From: Siphonodentalium dalli | Lineage: Eukaryota; Mollusca; Scaphopoda; Gadilida; Siphonodentaliidae | Length of the DNA stretch: 64,000 nt | Assembly (NCBI GenBank): GCA_032622095.1 | Contig: CP136061.1 | Location: 16,864,440 to 16,928,439 of the forward strand | Direction of reading: 5' to 3' | Shown: in pieces, positions 11,579 to 22,904 of the stretch | Layout of the letters: the number at the start of each line of letters is the position of its first letter | Numbering within the stretch: position 1 is the stretch's first letter | The notes under the pieces: generated by a model | Database searches by the model: none | Told to the model about the DNA's origin: nothing | The model's input: only the letters and a program-made list of their open reading frames with translations | Position numbers and translations under genes: made by a program

Positions 11579-12021
11579 CTAGGGCTGAATGACACTGAGT
11601 GATTCTGTCTTTGGCGGCTTGTAAGGACCTCCTTTGTCGCCATTTTTAGTGGCAACAGACAGCAGCCTGATCTTCATCTCCGAACTAATCAGAAGGAATG
11701 GCTCGCTTTCCAATGTGATGTATCTATCTACGATTGAGTTAGTGGCCGCATTAAGTAGTTCTTGTTCATTGAATTTTTCTGCGAGTGACAACACTTGGTA
11801 AGCGAATATTTCTGACTCAGGCTCGAGAACTCTAAAGTTTGTATACTCTTTCGATCGACCTGCTTGGCCATTATTGAAATTGCCAAAGACGTTGTTGCGA
11901 TATATTCTATTTTCTCTCAGCCCAGTTGTTACTAATTTCTGCAAGCATTTACTAGACAGGTCCTTCAGCTCGTCTATCTGGTATTCATCTGATAGCTCAA
12001 ACACGCCCATCGCATCGCCAC
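11579..12021 (-). CDS. BTB-BACK-like protein gene A, exon 2 (3' coding exon)
   Basis: This exon encodes the second half of the BTB fold and a BACK-like tail. The acceptor CTTTTGCAG at 12030-12022 is followed by two bases that complete an Arg codon begun in exon 1 (33147-32784). Then come GDAMGVFELSDEYQ and LKDLSSKCLQKL, the usual last BTB helices, and later EPFLLISSEMKIRLLS, which resembles the BACK helix pair. The stop is at 11581-11579. Joined to exon 1 it gives 268 residues, matching gene B's 269. No Kelch or other C-terminal repeats follow. BTB proteins commonly dimerise or act as cullin-3 adaptors; which applies here cannot be seen. The link to exon 1 spans about 20.8 kb and is inferred from frame, homology and strand. 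A weak AATAAA is present at 11344-11339. Confidence 0.75.
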
Positions 12022-12059
12022 CTGCAAAAGTATTGAATATAATGATGTTACGTGAAAGG

Positions 12060-12298
12060 ACCTTTCATGACGAGAGCTATGCTGGTGCAACATTAAAGAC
12101 CCTGTGCCAGTACATTCTCTTATATATGCAAGTCTCCCATAGGGAGACTCCCGTATATAAGAGAATGCACTGGCTTATAAGATCAATGTAAATATTGTTA
12201 GGCCAATGCATTCTCTTATATATGTGAGACTCTCATATATAAAAGAATGCATTGGCCCAGGGTTCGCAAAATTTCAGGAAGTTCCAGTCATGGACTAG
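12060..12298. mobile_element. TTAA-type hairpin element next to the gene A acceptor
   Basis: The right end is TTAA (12299-12302) next to the complement of CCATGACTGGAACTTCCTGA. The left end is CCTTTCATGACGAGAG. These match the two ends of 32477-32756 in reverse orientation. Inside, CCCTGTGCC introduces a hairpin at about 12105-12174 and a shorter one at about 12204-12258. The left TTAA is not clear. The element ends about 38 nt upstream of the exon 2 acceptor in the direction of transcription. Confidence 0.65.
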
Positions 12299-12314
12299 TT
12301 AACTCGTCTAACTA

Positions 12315-12355
12315 TTATTCATCAGACAGTTCAAACACGCCCATCGCATCGCTAC
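12315..12355 (-). pseudogene. Short exon-2 fragment with intact acceptor and early stop
   Basis: A CTTTTGCAG acceptor on the minus strand is followed by codons for SDAMGVFELSDE and then TAA. The homology ends there, so only the first 13 or so codons of exon 2 survive. It lies upstream of gene A exon 2 in the direction of transcription. If spliced to exon 1 (phase fits) it would yield a truncated BTB protein lacking the last helices and the BACK-like tail. It is most likely a decayed duplicate. Confidence 0.7.
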
Positions 12356-12389
12356 CTGCAAAAGTATTTATAATCATGATTATAAACAA

Positions 12390-12900
12390 GACAGTCAATG
12401 ACTGTGGGTCGCTCACCAGACTGTAAAGACTGAGAAGATTGGGACTCTGATGACTACCGGTACAACAGTCAGTACTTGACAAAATCACTTAAGACAAGTA
12501 CCGTAGTTATAAACATGGACATAGCTGGAGGTTCTCAGATGAGCAGGGCTCTTCACCTTGAACTTTCTAATTGCACACCACTGACAAATCTCCAACCTCT
12601 CACCTTTTAAAGAAGACAACCATACCACAGTACTAAGTTCACCAAAATCCTTTTGCACATCCCTCTTAGGTTGGATTTTACAATTGGTACCAGTACTTCA
12701 AGCTCTCAAACTTTTGAAAATTACCAACCTGACACCCCCATAAAGTTAAAATGTGTGCCAATTCTGTCCAACAGTTTAACCTGAAGTAGGAACATATGGT
12801 CTGTTGATTTAAAAAACATACTGGTTGGAAAATCTACCAAACTGTGAGAACAATTCTAACCTATTTTTGGTGTGAACATCTAATCTACAACTAATGTTAG
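12390..12900. repeat. Dispersed repeat (AACAAGACAGTCAATGACTG family), copy 1
   Basis: It starts with AACAAGACAGTCAATGACTG and GGTCGCTCACCAGACTG, and later contains CTTGAA/CTTTCTAATTGCACACC words. Homologous pieces occur at 17805-17925 and 40440-40920. The family is unidentified and no protein is encoded. Confidence 0.55.
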
Positions 12901-13109
12901 TGTAAACATATTTTATTCCAATCATAATAACATATATACATTTGACAAAGTGTTGACAATAAAACAGAATAGGATAAATGATTGTTGGATTGGAAAAGGG
13001 ATTAAACAACAAGCCCAAGGGCTTTTGTTAAGTTTGCTCCCTTTTTTTTTCTCGCGCCCACTCTTCATTAAGTGTAGAGGGGGGTCAGACGGGAAGGAAT
13101 GGAAATATA

Positions 13110-13222
13110 ATAATAATAATAATAATAATAATAGTAATGATGATGTTATGATAGACAGGAAGATATACACATATATATATATATATATATATACATATAT
13201 ATACATATACATACACACATAT

Positions 13223-13259
<37 letters not shown>

Positions 13260-13355
13260 CACACACATACATACACATATATACATATACATATATATAG
13301 AGAGAGAGAGAGAAAGAGTGAAAGAAGACGGAAAGGGAGAGAGAGAGAGAGAGAA
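13110..13355. repeat. Compound microsatellite (AAT)n, (AT)n/(AC)n, (AG)n
   Basis: An AAT run at 13112-13132 is followed by AT and ACATAT runs to about 13298 and AG runs to 13353. Frames over it on both strands encode low-complexity peptides and are not genes. It sits just beyond the 3' side of the LINE fragment. Confidence 0.9.
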
Positions 13356-13544
13356 AATGAGACTGTCTGGGTAAAGTGATGATGTAATTCAGTTGCAGCT
13401 GATTGGTTACAATGCTGTACATATACTATTGTTTGTGTCATTGCTACGCCCGTCGCCGTGAGATGTCAGACGATCTGGGGGGGTAAGTTTCGCGCTTAGC
13501 AGTAACTCCATGCTTGACACGAAGTGTGTGTACCTATCATATCC

Positions 13545-14597
13545 TTATGAAAATCGCTTTGTTTTCAAAATATATCTTTGGACCGCGTCAAATATTTTAA
13601 TATTATCACGATGACTGAGTTCCTGTGATCCGCACAAAAGAGTATGTTCTGATAAAATAACATTCGGTATGGCGCATATAAGTTCAGTCCTTTGTCCATT
13701 GTATTCAGGACATTCCAATAAGAAGTGATGTGCTGTTTCTATTTTTCCACAATGACAGAGAGGGGACGTTTTAATGTGATTACTCAATAAGTCAGAGTTC
13801 AAACTACTGCATTTTAATCTTAAGCGAGAGTGGAGTATATGTGATCTGCGACACTTATTGCGGTAGTAGTAGGTTGGGGGGCGCCGTGTGCTTGTGTTTA
13901 GTGATTTTTTGAAGTCATCAATTGTATTACAATTGCGTATCGTGTCAGGCAGAGAGTTCCACTCACTTATAGCAGATGGCAAAAATGAATTCATGTAATA
14001 GTTGTACGAGATATCGGGTGGCAACCTTATGTGCTCAAAACGGAAGTTATAACCGGTATCGTAAGAATCAACTGGGCGTACGAGATTTCTCAGTATAGAT
14101 GGTGCTGTTCCTTTGATCATTTGAAAAAATTGGCAGAGTTTGTGTTTTCTCCGTCGCGATGATAGTAGTTCCCAGCCTGTATCCAGTAGGAGGTTCGAGG
14201 TCTTTATTTGCGCTAATTGTTGACCCTGTTACAATTCTAGCCATCTCGTATTGAACTTTCTCTATGTCTGATGATAAGAAATCGGGAATGTTGTCCCATA
14301 CAGGTGAGGCATACTCCAGTAAGGGACGTATAAAAGAAAAATATACTTTTTCCAGTGTTGATCTGCTTGCTTGATATCTTAGTTTTCGTACCAAATGCAC
14401 TCGTATCCAGGCTTTAACCAGTAATGAGCGAATATGGATCTCCCAGCTGCCTTCGTTATCAAAAATGAGTCCAAGATGTGTGTGGGTGTCAACTTCGTTC
14501 ACTATTGTATCACCCAATGCCAAGGGTGGGTGTAATACGGGTGTATCTTTTCGAGAAACCAGGAGATTCTGTCTTCAGCGGATTAAATTTGACAAGA
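13545..14597 (-). pseudogene. LINE (non-LTR retrotransposon) ORF2 C-terminal remnant
   Basis: Minus-strand frames encode the region after the reverse transcriptase core: KTES, then HTHLGLIFDNEGSW, then SFIRPLLEYASPVWD, then in a second frame RRRKHKLCQFFQMIKGTAPS, SEWNSLPDTIRNCNTIDDFK and a CHCG...HH...C knuckle ending near PEYNGQR. Frameshifts are visible near 14572 and near 14190. The 5' part with the catalytic reverse transcriptase and endonuclease is absent, as in typical 5'-truncated LINE insertions. The clade was not assigned. The stop at 13545 is followed by about 100 nt of possible 3' UTR. Confidence 0.85.
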
Positions 14598-14931
14598 CAA
14601 CTAATGTTGTATCAGGCATGCAATTTTCAACTGTTTAAATTTTGATTAAAGTAGGGGGTCAAAACTCCACACTCCCTCCCCATTGCCCCCACCCAGGCTG
14701 CCTAGAAATCAATATTATTATACCAGTACCAAACAGCATAGAGGAGAGTTAATCTCTTATCGCTGCCACTATTAGAACAAATGTGAATCCCCATCTATGA
14801 GATCCATTCACCTAGTAATATCAATATACCCCCCAATATTCAATACGGTATACCCCCCAATTATTTTTTTTGATTTGATTTCACCTGGATAAGTGGTGGT
14901 TAAGAAAATAATATTGGAACAGCCAAGCCTG

Positions 14932-15045
14932 TATTTAGTGTGTCTGACCTTTGCAGAATGAGGTCCCCAAATAGTGAATTTAATGACACTATTCCGCAAG
15001 GTGGGCTAGCATCACTGAATTCACCCTCTGGGGGCCTCTTTTCCT
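14932..15045. mobile_element. GAGGTCCCC hairpin MITE, left end only
   Basis: The word AAGCCTGTATTTAGTGTG leads into CAGAATGAGGTCCCC and a hairpin around GGTGGGCTAGC, ending in CACCCTCTGGGGGCCTC. It is then replaced by the dispersed GACGGA-tailed repeat. It is a partial copy. Confidence 0.55.
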
Positions 15046-15380
15046 AAAAATGACCCCATTTGAACAAATCTGAACCAAGGTCACTCAAGGCCCTTCCATA
15101 CCAAATATAAGCTATATAGGCCCAATGGTTCTTGACTCAATCTTGAGAAGAAATTGTTTTAAGAATTACTATTGGAGGGAAAGAGTTATGGCCCTGGCTT
15201 CACACCTATTTGATCTGATGAACTCATTTGAACAAATCTGATTGTGAGTCACCTAGGGAACATGCACAACAAAATATATGAACACATTCGGTCTTTAATA
15301 TGGAGAAGAAAACAATTGTTGATAGACGGATGGATAGACATCCCAAAAGACAGACGGATAGAAGGACCACCTGACAGACA
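15046..15380. repeat. Dispersed GACGGA-tailed repeat, copy 1
   Basis: It contains ATTTGAACAAATCTGAA, CATACCAAATATAAGC, AAGAATTACTAT and GAGTTATGGCCCTGG, then GAGTCACCTAGGGAACAT and a run of GACGGATGGATAGA-like words. The same order is found at 16970, 17945, 18590, 20740 and 42600. This is a high-copy SINE/MITE-like family of unknown class. Confidence 0.6.
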
Positions 15381-15462
15381 GAAGACAAATTCAATCCAAT
15401 ATACCCCCGAATTTTTCTTCACCTGGATAAGTGGTGGTTAAGAAAATAATATGAAACAGCCA

Positions 15463-15900
15463 AGCCTGAATTTAATGTGTCTGACATTTGCAGAATGAGG
15501 TCCCCAAAAGGTGATTTAATGACATAATTACGCAAGGTGGGCTAGCATCACCGAATTCACCCTCAGTCTGATTAGGCCTCAACTGCCATGGGAAACCTAG
15601 AAACAGATTGTAGTTCTACAGTTGAAGTTGGTGATGCACACCCATTGAGCACCTCAATTATGCATTTTATCTTCTGCAAATTAGGGGACATAGAAACTGA
15701 ACAGAAGGGAAAAGTAAAAAATATAACTAAAACAAAATTTCAATTTGATACTCAAGATACTTCCCAGAATATGAGGCCTAAGCAGAATGAGGTCCCTGGA
15801 GGGTGTATTTGGTGATGCTAGCCTGCTGTATGGGGTAGCAACTCTAAATTCACCCTCTGGGAACCTCATTCTGCAAATGTCAGATTCAGGCTTGGGAACA
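15463..15900. mobile_element. GAGGTCCCC hairpin MITE, complete copy
   Basis: Inverted outer ends are CAAGCCTGAATTTAATGTGT and the complement of ...CAGATTCAGGCTTGGGA. Each end has a hairpin with GGTGAATTT...GCTAGC. The interior has AGTTGAAGTTGGTGATGCA and a TTTATCTTCTGCAAATTAGG word shared with the copies at 19032 and 19563. Short open frames here are not conserved between copies. Confidence 0.65.
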
Positions 15901-15959
15901 GAATTTTGTTTTAATTTGATAATAACAACAAGCACCATGCAGTGCTAGTGCAGAACTTT

Positions 15960-16730
15960 GTTTACACAACCTGTCCAATAACATTCTAATCTCTAACAGT
16001 GTTTACACAAACCTGTCCAATAACATTCTAATCTCTAACAGTGTTTACACAACCTGTCCAATAACATTCTAATCTCTAACAGTGTTTACACAAACCTGTC
16101 CAATAACATTCTAATCTCTAATCTGTCATTCTAATCTCAATTAATGACCTGACTGTCTGTCTGAATAACATTCTAATCTCTAACAGTGTTTACACAAACC
16201 TGTCCAATAACATTCTAATCTCTAACAGTGTTTAAACAAACCTGTCCAATAACATTCTAATCTCTAACAGTGTTTACACAAACCTGTCCAATAACATTCT
16301 AATCTCTAACAGTGTTTACACAAACCTGTCCAATAACATTCTAATCTCTAACAGTGTTTACACAAACCTGTCCAATAACATTCTAATCTCTAACAGTGTT
16401 TAAACAAACCTGTCCAATAACATTCTAATCTCTAACAGTGTTTACACAAACCTGTCCAATAACATTCTAATCTCTAACAGTGTTTACACAAACCTGTCCA
16501 ATAACATTCTAATCTCTAACAGTGTTTACACAAACCTGTCCAATAACATTCTAATCTCTAACAGTGTTTACACAAACCTGTCCAATAACATTCTAATCTC
16601 TAACAGTGTTTACACAAACCTGTCCAATAACATTCTAATCTCTAACAGTGTTTACACAAACCTGTCCAATAACATTCTAATCTCTAACAGTGTTTACACA
16701 AACCTGTCCAATAACATTCTAATCTCTAAT
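15960..16730. repeat. 42-bp minisatellite, about 18 copies in two blocks
   Basis: The unit joins ACAGTGTTTACACAAACCTG and TCCAATAACATTCTAATCTC. The blocks 15960-16125 and 16166-16730 are separated and followed by the same edge sequence, AATCTGTCATT + CTCAATTAATGACCTGACT. That duplication of the edge suggests a segmental copy of array plus flank. Confidence 0.9.
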
Positions 16731-16969
16731 CTGTCATTATAATCTCAATTAATGACCTGACTCTGTCTGAAGCTACCTGACTGAGTTCTCTGGCAGATAT
16801 AATAACTGGTGAGAGGTAAGTTGTAATATGATATGGGGTGCAGGGGCTGTTGATTGGGGGCAGGGTGGGGGCCTGCATCATGTGGGGGGGGGGGTTGATT
16901 GAAAGATTAAAGTTTCATAACTCTAAGGATGTTATAATGGTGTTAGTTTTTCAAATTTTATAACATGTT

Positions 16970-17345
16970 TTTTTTGGGAGTTATGTCATTGGCTCCGCCA
17001 ATGATTCGACAGAATGACCTCATTTAAACAAATCGGAACCACAGTTGCCCAAGGACCCTTTGTACCAAATATGAACCCATTCGGCCCAATGAAATTTGAG
17101 AAGAAGTCGTTGTAAGAATTACTATGGTGGGAAAGACTATGGTCCTATCTTCGCAACTATTTCACCAGGTGACCTCATTTGAACAAATCTGAATGTGATT
17201 CACCTAGGGAACATCCACACCAAATATGAACCCATTCGGTCTTACAGTTCTAGAGGAGAAGATGCTTCTTGACGGACAGACGGACGGGTGGATGGCTAGA
17301 TGGACGCCGGATGAGGAGTGATGACTATAGCTCCACCGGAGATTA
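16970..17345. repeat. Dispersed GACGGA-tailed repeat, copy 2
   Basis: Same word order as 15046-15380, ending in GACGGACGGGTGG, a GAGGAGTGATGACTATAG word and CTCCACCGGAG. It directly precedes the 72-bp tandem array. Confidence 0.6.
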
Positions 17346-17346
17346 A

Positions 17347-17660
17347 AAAGTGCATAATTCAGATAATAAGTTTAATCCTTTCTATACCATAGCATTATTG
17401 ATGAGTAGTTATAGGAAATGTTCTGATAATTCAGATAATAAGTTTAATCCTTTCTATACCAAAGCATCATTGATGAGTAGTTATAGGAAATGTTCTGATA
17501 ATTCAGATAATAAGTTTAACCCTTTCTATACCAAAGCAACATTGATGAGTAGTTATAGGAAATGTTCTGATAATTCAGATAATAAGTTTAATCCTTTCTA
17601 TACCAAAGCACCATTGATGAGTAGTTATAGGAAATGTTCTGATAATTCAGATAATAAGTT
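17347..17660. repeat. 72-bp minisatellite, about 4.4 copies
   Basis: The unit contains AATTCAGATAATAAGTTTAA, CCTTTCTATACCAAAGCA and GATGAGTAGTTATAGGAAAT. Because 72 is divisible by three, one frame stays open and encodes a 24-residue repeat (NSDNKFNPFYTKA...). No start context or splice signals support expression. Confidence 0.85.
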
Positions 17661-17804
17661 TATCATTTTCGGCTTGGTCTTAGTAAACATTTTCCAAAGT
17701 ATATAATTTACGCCTCCTAATGTTATCAAGCTATGCTGACAATCAAACATAAAAAATATTATAGTGTAGACTTTACTGTAGCAGTATAATGTTTGCAAAC
17801 TATA

Positions 17805-17925
17805 CTAACAAGACAGTCAATGACTGTGGGGTCGCTCACCAGACTGCAAAGACTGATAAGACTGGGACTCTGGAGACCACAACAGTCAGAACTTTTCATA
17901 ATCACTTTAAAAGAAGTAGATATCT
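17805..17925. repeat. Dispersed repeat (AACAAGACAGTCAATGACTG family), copy 2
   Basis: It matches the first ~110 bp of 12390-12900: AACAAGACAGTCAATGACTG, GGTCGCTCACCAGACTG and TGGGACTCTG. No gene content. Confidence 0.6.
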
Positions 17926-17944
17926 AAAGAGTTAAATCTAAAAC

Positions 17945-18475
17945 AAAACATTTTGAGTTATGTCCCTGGCCCCGCCCATATTTGACCCAGTGACCTGATT
18001 TGAACAAATCTGAACCCCAGTCACCCAAGGATCCTTCATACCAAATATGAACCCATATAGCTTGATGGTATTTGAGAAGAAGTCACTTTAAGAATACTAT
18101 GGAGGGAAAGAGTTATGGCCCCTGGCTTCGCAACTATTTCAAGTGAACTCATTTGAACAAATCTGAATGTGAGTCACCTAGGGAACATCCACACCAAATA
18201 TGAAACCATTCGGTCTTATTGTTCTGAAGATGTTTAAAAGAATTACTATGGTGGGAAAGAGTTATGGCCCTGGCTTCGCAACTATTTGACCCAGTGACCG
18301 CATTTGAACAAATCTGAATGAGAATCACCTAGGGAACATCCACACCAAATATGAACCCATTTGGTCTTATGGTTCCAGAGGAGAAGATGTTCAAATAATT
18401 GTTGTCGGACGGATGGACGGACAGACGATGGACGGACGAGGAGTGATGACTATAGCTCCACCGGAGCACAGGTAG
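17945..18475. repeat. Dispersed GACGGA-tailed repeat, copies 3 and 4 in tandem
   Basis: Two overlapping partial copies repeat AAATATGAACCCAT, GGAAAGAGTTATGGCCC and GAGTCACCTAGGGAACATC. The end is GGACGGATGGACGGACAG with GAGTGATGACTATAGCTCC. Confidence 0.6.
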
Positions 18476-18589
18476 GGTGGCTGGTTGATAATTAAATCTC
18501 TTATCTCTGCCCCTATTTGAACAAACGTGAATCCCCATCTATGAGATCCATTCATTTGGTAATTTCAGACATTAGATTTTAAGAGTTGA

Positions 18590-18950
18590 ACTGAACTGAT
18601 TTTCCTAAAATGACCCCAAATCTGAAAAAATCTAAACCCCAGTCACCGAAGGACCATCCATACCAAACATAATCTAAATAGTCCAGATGGTTCTTGAGAA
18701 GAAATTGTTTTAAGAATTACTATGGAAGGAAAGAGTTATGGCCCTGACTTCTCACATATTTGAACTGATGAACTCATTTGAACAAATCTGAATGTGAGTC
18801 ACCTGGGGGACATCCACACCTAAATATATAAACCCATTTGGTCTTTAATATGTATCCGGAGAAGAAAACAATTGATGGACGGATAGAGACATAATGACAG
18901 ATGGATGGATGGGAGAACAGTCTGACATAGAGACTGACAAATTAAATCCA
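18590..18950. repeat. Dispersed GACGGA-tailed repeat, copy 5
   Basis: It has the same internal words as 15046-15380 (CCAAACATAATC, AAGAATTACTATGGA, GAGTTATGGCCCTGAC) and a decayed GATGGACGGATAGAG tail. Followed by a complete hairpin MITE. Confidence 0.55.
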
Positions 18951-19031
18951 ATATACCCCCCCAAGTTTTCTTTGCAAAATCAGGGTATAATGAGTTCAAC
19001 TGGATACTGGTGGTTAAGAACATAATATTCG

Positions 19032-19455
19032 AACAGACAAGCCTGAACATAGTGTCTGACATTTGCAGAATGAGGTCCCCAAATGGTGAATTTAATGACA
19101 CAATCCTGCAATGTGGGCTAGCATCACCAAATTCACCCTCTGGGGACCTCATTCTGTGTAGGCCTCAACTGCTATGGGAGACATAGCATTAGATTGAAGT
19201 TCTCCAGTTAAAGTTGGTGATGTGCACCCATTGGGCACCTCAATTATGCATTTTATATTCACAAATTATATAGAAACTAAACAGAAGGGCTAAAGTAAGT
19301 AAAAATGTCAATTTAAGTGCCTATATACTTCCCAGAAGATGAGGCCTAAGCAGAATGAGGACCCTGGCTAGTGTATTTGGTGATGCTAGACTGCTGTGCA
19401 GGGTAGCATAACTAAATTCACCCTCTGGGGACCTCATTCTGCAAATGCCAGATAG
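19032..19455. mobile_element. GAGGTCCCC hairpin MITE, complete copy
   Basis: The left end has CAAGCCTGAA...GTCTGACATTTGCAGAA and a hairpin to CTGGGGACCTCATTCTG near 19155. The right end near 19350-19455 has TAGTGTATTTGGTGATGCTA and ends CTCATTCTGCAAATGCCAG. The interior is shared with 15463-15900. Confidence 0.6.
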
Positions 19456-19562
19456 AAGACAAATTTAATCCAATATATACCCCCCCCCCCCCATTTTTCT
19501 TTGAATATTAGTCGTATGATTTCATCTGGATAAGTGGTGATTAAAACAATAATATGAAATGG

Positions 19563-20000
19563 CCAAACCTGAATTTAGTATGTCTGACATTTGCAGAATT
19601 AGGTCCCAAAAAATGTGGATTTAATGACAATATTCTGTAAGGCAGGCTAGCATCACCAAATTCATCCTCAATCTGATTAGGCCTCAATGGCCAATAAAAC
19701 CAAGGAACAGATTGAAGTCCTACAGTTGAAGTTGGTGATACACACCCATTGAGCACCTCAATTATGCATTTTATCTTCTGCAAATTAGGGGGACATTGAA
19801 ACTGAACAGGTGGAAAAAGTGACTAAATCAAACTGTCAATTTGATACTTAGGATACTTCCCAGAAGATGAGGACTAAGCAGAATTAGGTCACTGGCGGGT
19901 GTATTTGGTGATGCTAGCATGCTGTATGGGGTAGCAACACTAAATTCACCATCTGGTGACCTCACTATGTAAATGTCAGACACACTATTTCCAGACTTGA
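19563..20000. mobile_element. GAGGTCCCC hairpin MITE, complete copy
   Basis: The left end is CAAACCTGAATTTAGTATG + TCTGACATTTGCAGAATTA, and the right end is GTCAGACACACTATTTCCAG. The interior repeats AGTTGAAGTTGGTGATACA and TTTATCTTCTGCAAATTAGG. Together with 19032 and 15463 it defines a ~430-bp consensus. Confidence 0.6.
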
Positions 20001-20384
20001 AGAAATCAAAGCCATTCACAGTATCATTGAATGTCAGTCATCACCTAACAATGGAAGCACCAGTTTGATGTTAAATTGCTAAAGATATGTTTAGATTAGA
20101 ATAATACATGTCATCTGGCCAGTTTATATAATTAATGACCTGTACCTTTACAGATATATATGCCTCTGTGGTGAGAAGAGGTATTAAATTGAGAGGTGAT
20201 ATGGCTTGGAAGGGATGTTGGTTGATGGCAGGGTTGGGCCTGGGCCATGTGGGATGGGGTGGGTTGGGGAGGGTGGAATGTTTCCATAATTTCATTAAAG
20301 AGTAAAGTTTCATAACTCTGCAGATGTTATATATAATGGTGTCACTTTTTTTCAAATTTTAAAACATGTTTTAAAAATTATTGT

Positions 20385-20525
20385 CCCAGAAGATGAGGGC
20401 TAAGCAGAATAAGGTAATTGAGGGTGTATTTGGTGATGCTAGCCTGCTGTATGGGGTAGCAACACTAAATTCACCATCTGGGGACTTCATTCTGCAAATG
20501 TCAGACACACTATGTCCAGGCTTGG
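20385..20525. mobile_element. GAGGTCCCC hairpin MITE, right end only
   Basis: AAGATGAGGGCTAAGCAGAAT, then GTGTATTTGGTGATGCTAGC and its partner, ending TCTGCAAATGTCAGACACAC. The left half is absent. Confidence 0.5.
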
Positions 20526-20739
20526 AGAAATGAACAATGGACTATTCCTTGTAGACTCTGGTAGAATAGTTGTTTAGCTAATGTCATGTCTTGTAATGAC
20601 AGATGGTAAACTGGTCTGAAGCAAGCAGTCTGAAGCAAGAGTATCGGGTGACCACACTATGATAAATTGGCTTTTTCAATAACACAGGCTTCAGTGTTCT
20701 CTTAAAAATTAATAGTGCATAGCAAAGAGGTGTGAATTA

Positions 20740-21590
20740 TAAAGGGCCATAACTCTGTTAAAATATATCGGATCAAACCCATATTTTAACTTGATCTGTA
20801 TATAAGTGTCAAAAATTCATATACCAAATTTGGTGTTGATCAGATGAAAAATGTTTGAGTAATCCTGTCTTGGATGAATTCTATATCAAAACAAGAGTGG
20901 AAGGGGTTAAATAAACAATACCAAAATCCATACAGATGAAGAACATGCTAAGAAAAATCTAGGTAAGAAATATGAGGCTGTGATGTGTCCTAAACAAAAA
21001 TTAAAGGTCAAAATGCAAAAATTTAATTTTTTGTTTTTAAAGTTATTTCCCTGGCTCTGCCCCTATTTGACCCAGTGACCCCATTTGAACAAATCTGAAC
21101 CCCAGTCACCCAAGGTATCTCTGTACCAAATATAAGCTAAATCGGCCAAATATATTTTTAGAAGAAGTCATTGTAAGAATTACTATGAGTTATGGCCCTG
21201 GTTTCTCAACTAATTGACCGGGTGACCTCATTTGAACCAATCTGAACACCAGTGACCCAAGGACCCTCCATACCAAATATTAGCTAAATCGGCCCAATGG
21301 TTCTGAACAAGAAGTCGTTGTAAGAATTACTATGGAGGAATAGAGTTATGGCACTGGCTTCGCAACTATTTGACCCAGTGACCTCATTTGAACAAATCTG
21401 AATGAGAGTCACCTAGGGAACATCCACACCAACTATGAACCAATTCGTTATGATGGTTTCAGAGGAGAAGCTGTTTAAAAAAAAGTTTGATGGACGGACG
21501 GACAGACGGACGGACGGACAGACGGACGGACGACGGACGAGGAGTGATGACTATAGCTCCACCGGAGACTTCGTCTCAGGTGAGCTAAAA
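20740..21590. repeat. Dispersed GACGGA-tailed repeats, two types joined
   Basis: The first part (20740-20960) has GGGCCATAACTCTGTTAAAA and ATACCAAATTTGGTGTTGAT, like 30720-31050. From about 21040, two copies of the TTTGAACAAATCTGAA type follow, ending in an ACGG run (about 21490-21540), GAGGAGTGATGACTATAG, ACTTCGTCTCAGGTGAGC and TAAAAA. The last words are the complete 3' end of this family. Confidence 0.6.
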
Positions 21591-22359
21591 AACACTTATA
21601 AAGAGCGTTCCATTTGCATATGCATTTTATATACACTTATCTCTATACAATTCATATTATATTTGGGTCATTTTTTCAGTTTAATCCCTTCATACACTAA
21701 TGAAATTCGGGGTCCAGCCCTTTATATGTAACAGTCCTCAATTCATAATGTTGTTACCCCTTATTAATTGTAAGCGCATTACAATTCGTACAATTATGTA
21801 CGATATCAACATAGCTGTGTTACACCACTAAATTTATCATCTGGCAGTACAGCCAATGCATAAGCATACACTTTTGTTTACAATTAAGAATTTTTCCCGG
21901 TAGTACAATCAGGAAAGTCTATGTGTACGTTTTTACAATAATTCGTGTATAGTATCATGTTTGTGTATATTGCTTGGTGTGTGGCCCTAGCTCGTGATAT
22001 TTCTATCCCTATGATTTAAACTTTCTGAACGGTTTTACTGGTACGCTGCCGTTCTATGCTTATTCTATATTTATTTTGACATTCAAAATTGTCCGTGTGG
22101 CGCTTCGGAATGTGTACTTAGGGTTATTACGCACCTTTGTCCATGTTACCGAAGACAGGTTTACCCCTGTACTCTACGGTGTTCCCAGCCCCCCTGGATC
22201 TCTATATTGTTACAACAATATACATGTAGCACATATATGCCCAATACCAGATAGGCCCCAAGCACTTCACATTATTACCCCAGCTGTTGAGTAAAGCCGA
22301 GTCTTATGCCTGCTGCCATTTTACAGGCACTTCTCTAGAGTGGCTTACCAAGTCTTGAA

Positions 22360-22600
22360 ATATGGTGTCTGTCATTTGCAGAATGAGTTCCCCAGAGGGT
22401 GAATTTAGTGATGCCACCCCGCATAGCGGGCTAGCATCACAAATTCACCTCTGGGAACCTCATTCTGCTGAGGTGTAAGCAGAATGATTTCCCCAGAGGG
22501 TGAATTTGGTGATGCTAGCCTGCTATGCGGGGTAGCATCACTAAATTCACCCTCTGGGGAACTCATTCTGCAAATGACAGACACCCTATTTCAAGGCTTG
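22360..22600. mobile_element. GAGGTCCCC hairpin MITE, two hairpins back to back
   Basis: Two near-complete hairpins follow each other. The first (about 22377-22470) and second (about 22475-22575) each join CCCAGAGGGTGAATTT to its complement through GCTAGC-containing arms. The ends are GTCTGTCATTTGCAGAATGA and its complement. The normal ~300-bp interior is missing, so this is a minimal, nearly fully palindromic derivative. Confidence 0.65.
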
Positions 22601-22604
22601 TGGT

Positions 22605-22818
22605 TTACGCTTACCCAACAACCAGGCCCCTATAACTCTTCTAGGTATGATGAAGCGAGCACAGTACAAGTGACCTTGCCCAAGGGTCATAACCTGGCAC
22701 GAGATTTGAAACCGCGTGTGGCTCTACAGCTACAGATGATAGACTACCGGTTGGTGCGAACTCAAGCTGGTGCGTTAACACCATTACAATTCCGAGACTC
22801 TAACCACTGGGCTACCAC
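22605..22818 (-). mobile_element. tRNA-derived SINE
   Basis: On the minus strand GGTAGCCCAGTGGTTAGAG gives a good RNA polymerase III A box (TAGCCCAGTGG). A GTTCGCACC word about 45 nt on, and a GGTTTCAAATCTC word further on, are B-box candidates. The body has TTGGGCAAGGTCACTTGTAC, a word common in tRNA-derived SINE bodies. It does not fold as a functional tRNA. It is wedged between a hairpin MITE and the 45-bp array. Confidence 0.6.
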
Positions 22819-22904
22819 TTCCACAAAAGTGTAGCATTTTCTTAGTCAAGAGCCACATGCACGGCTTGTATAAAGCTGCCCAACATATCAGTAAGTAGTA
22901 AGTA

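Noticed and set aside
12922-13441. Open frames of 116-166 codons on both strands
   Set aside because: They run through AT, AC and AG microsatellites and encode low-complexity peptides.
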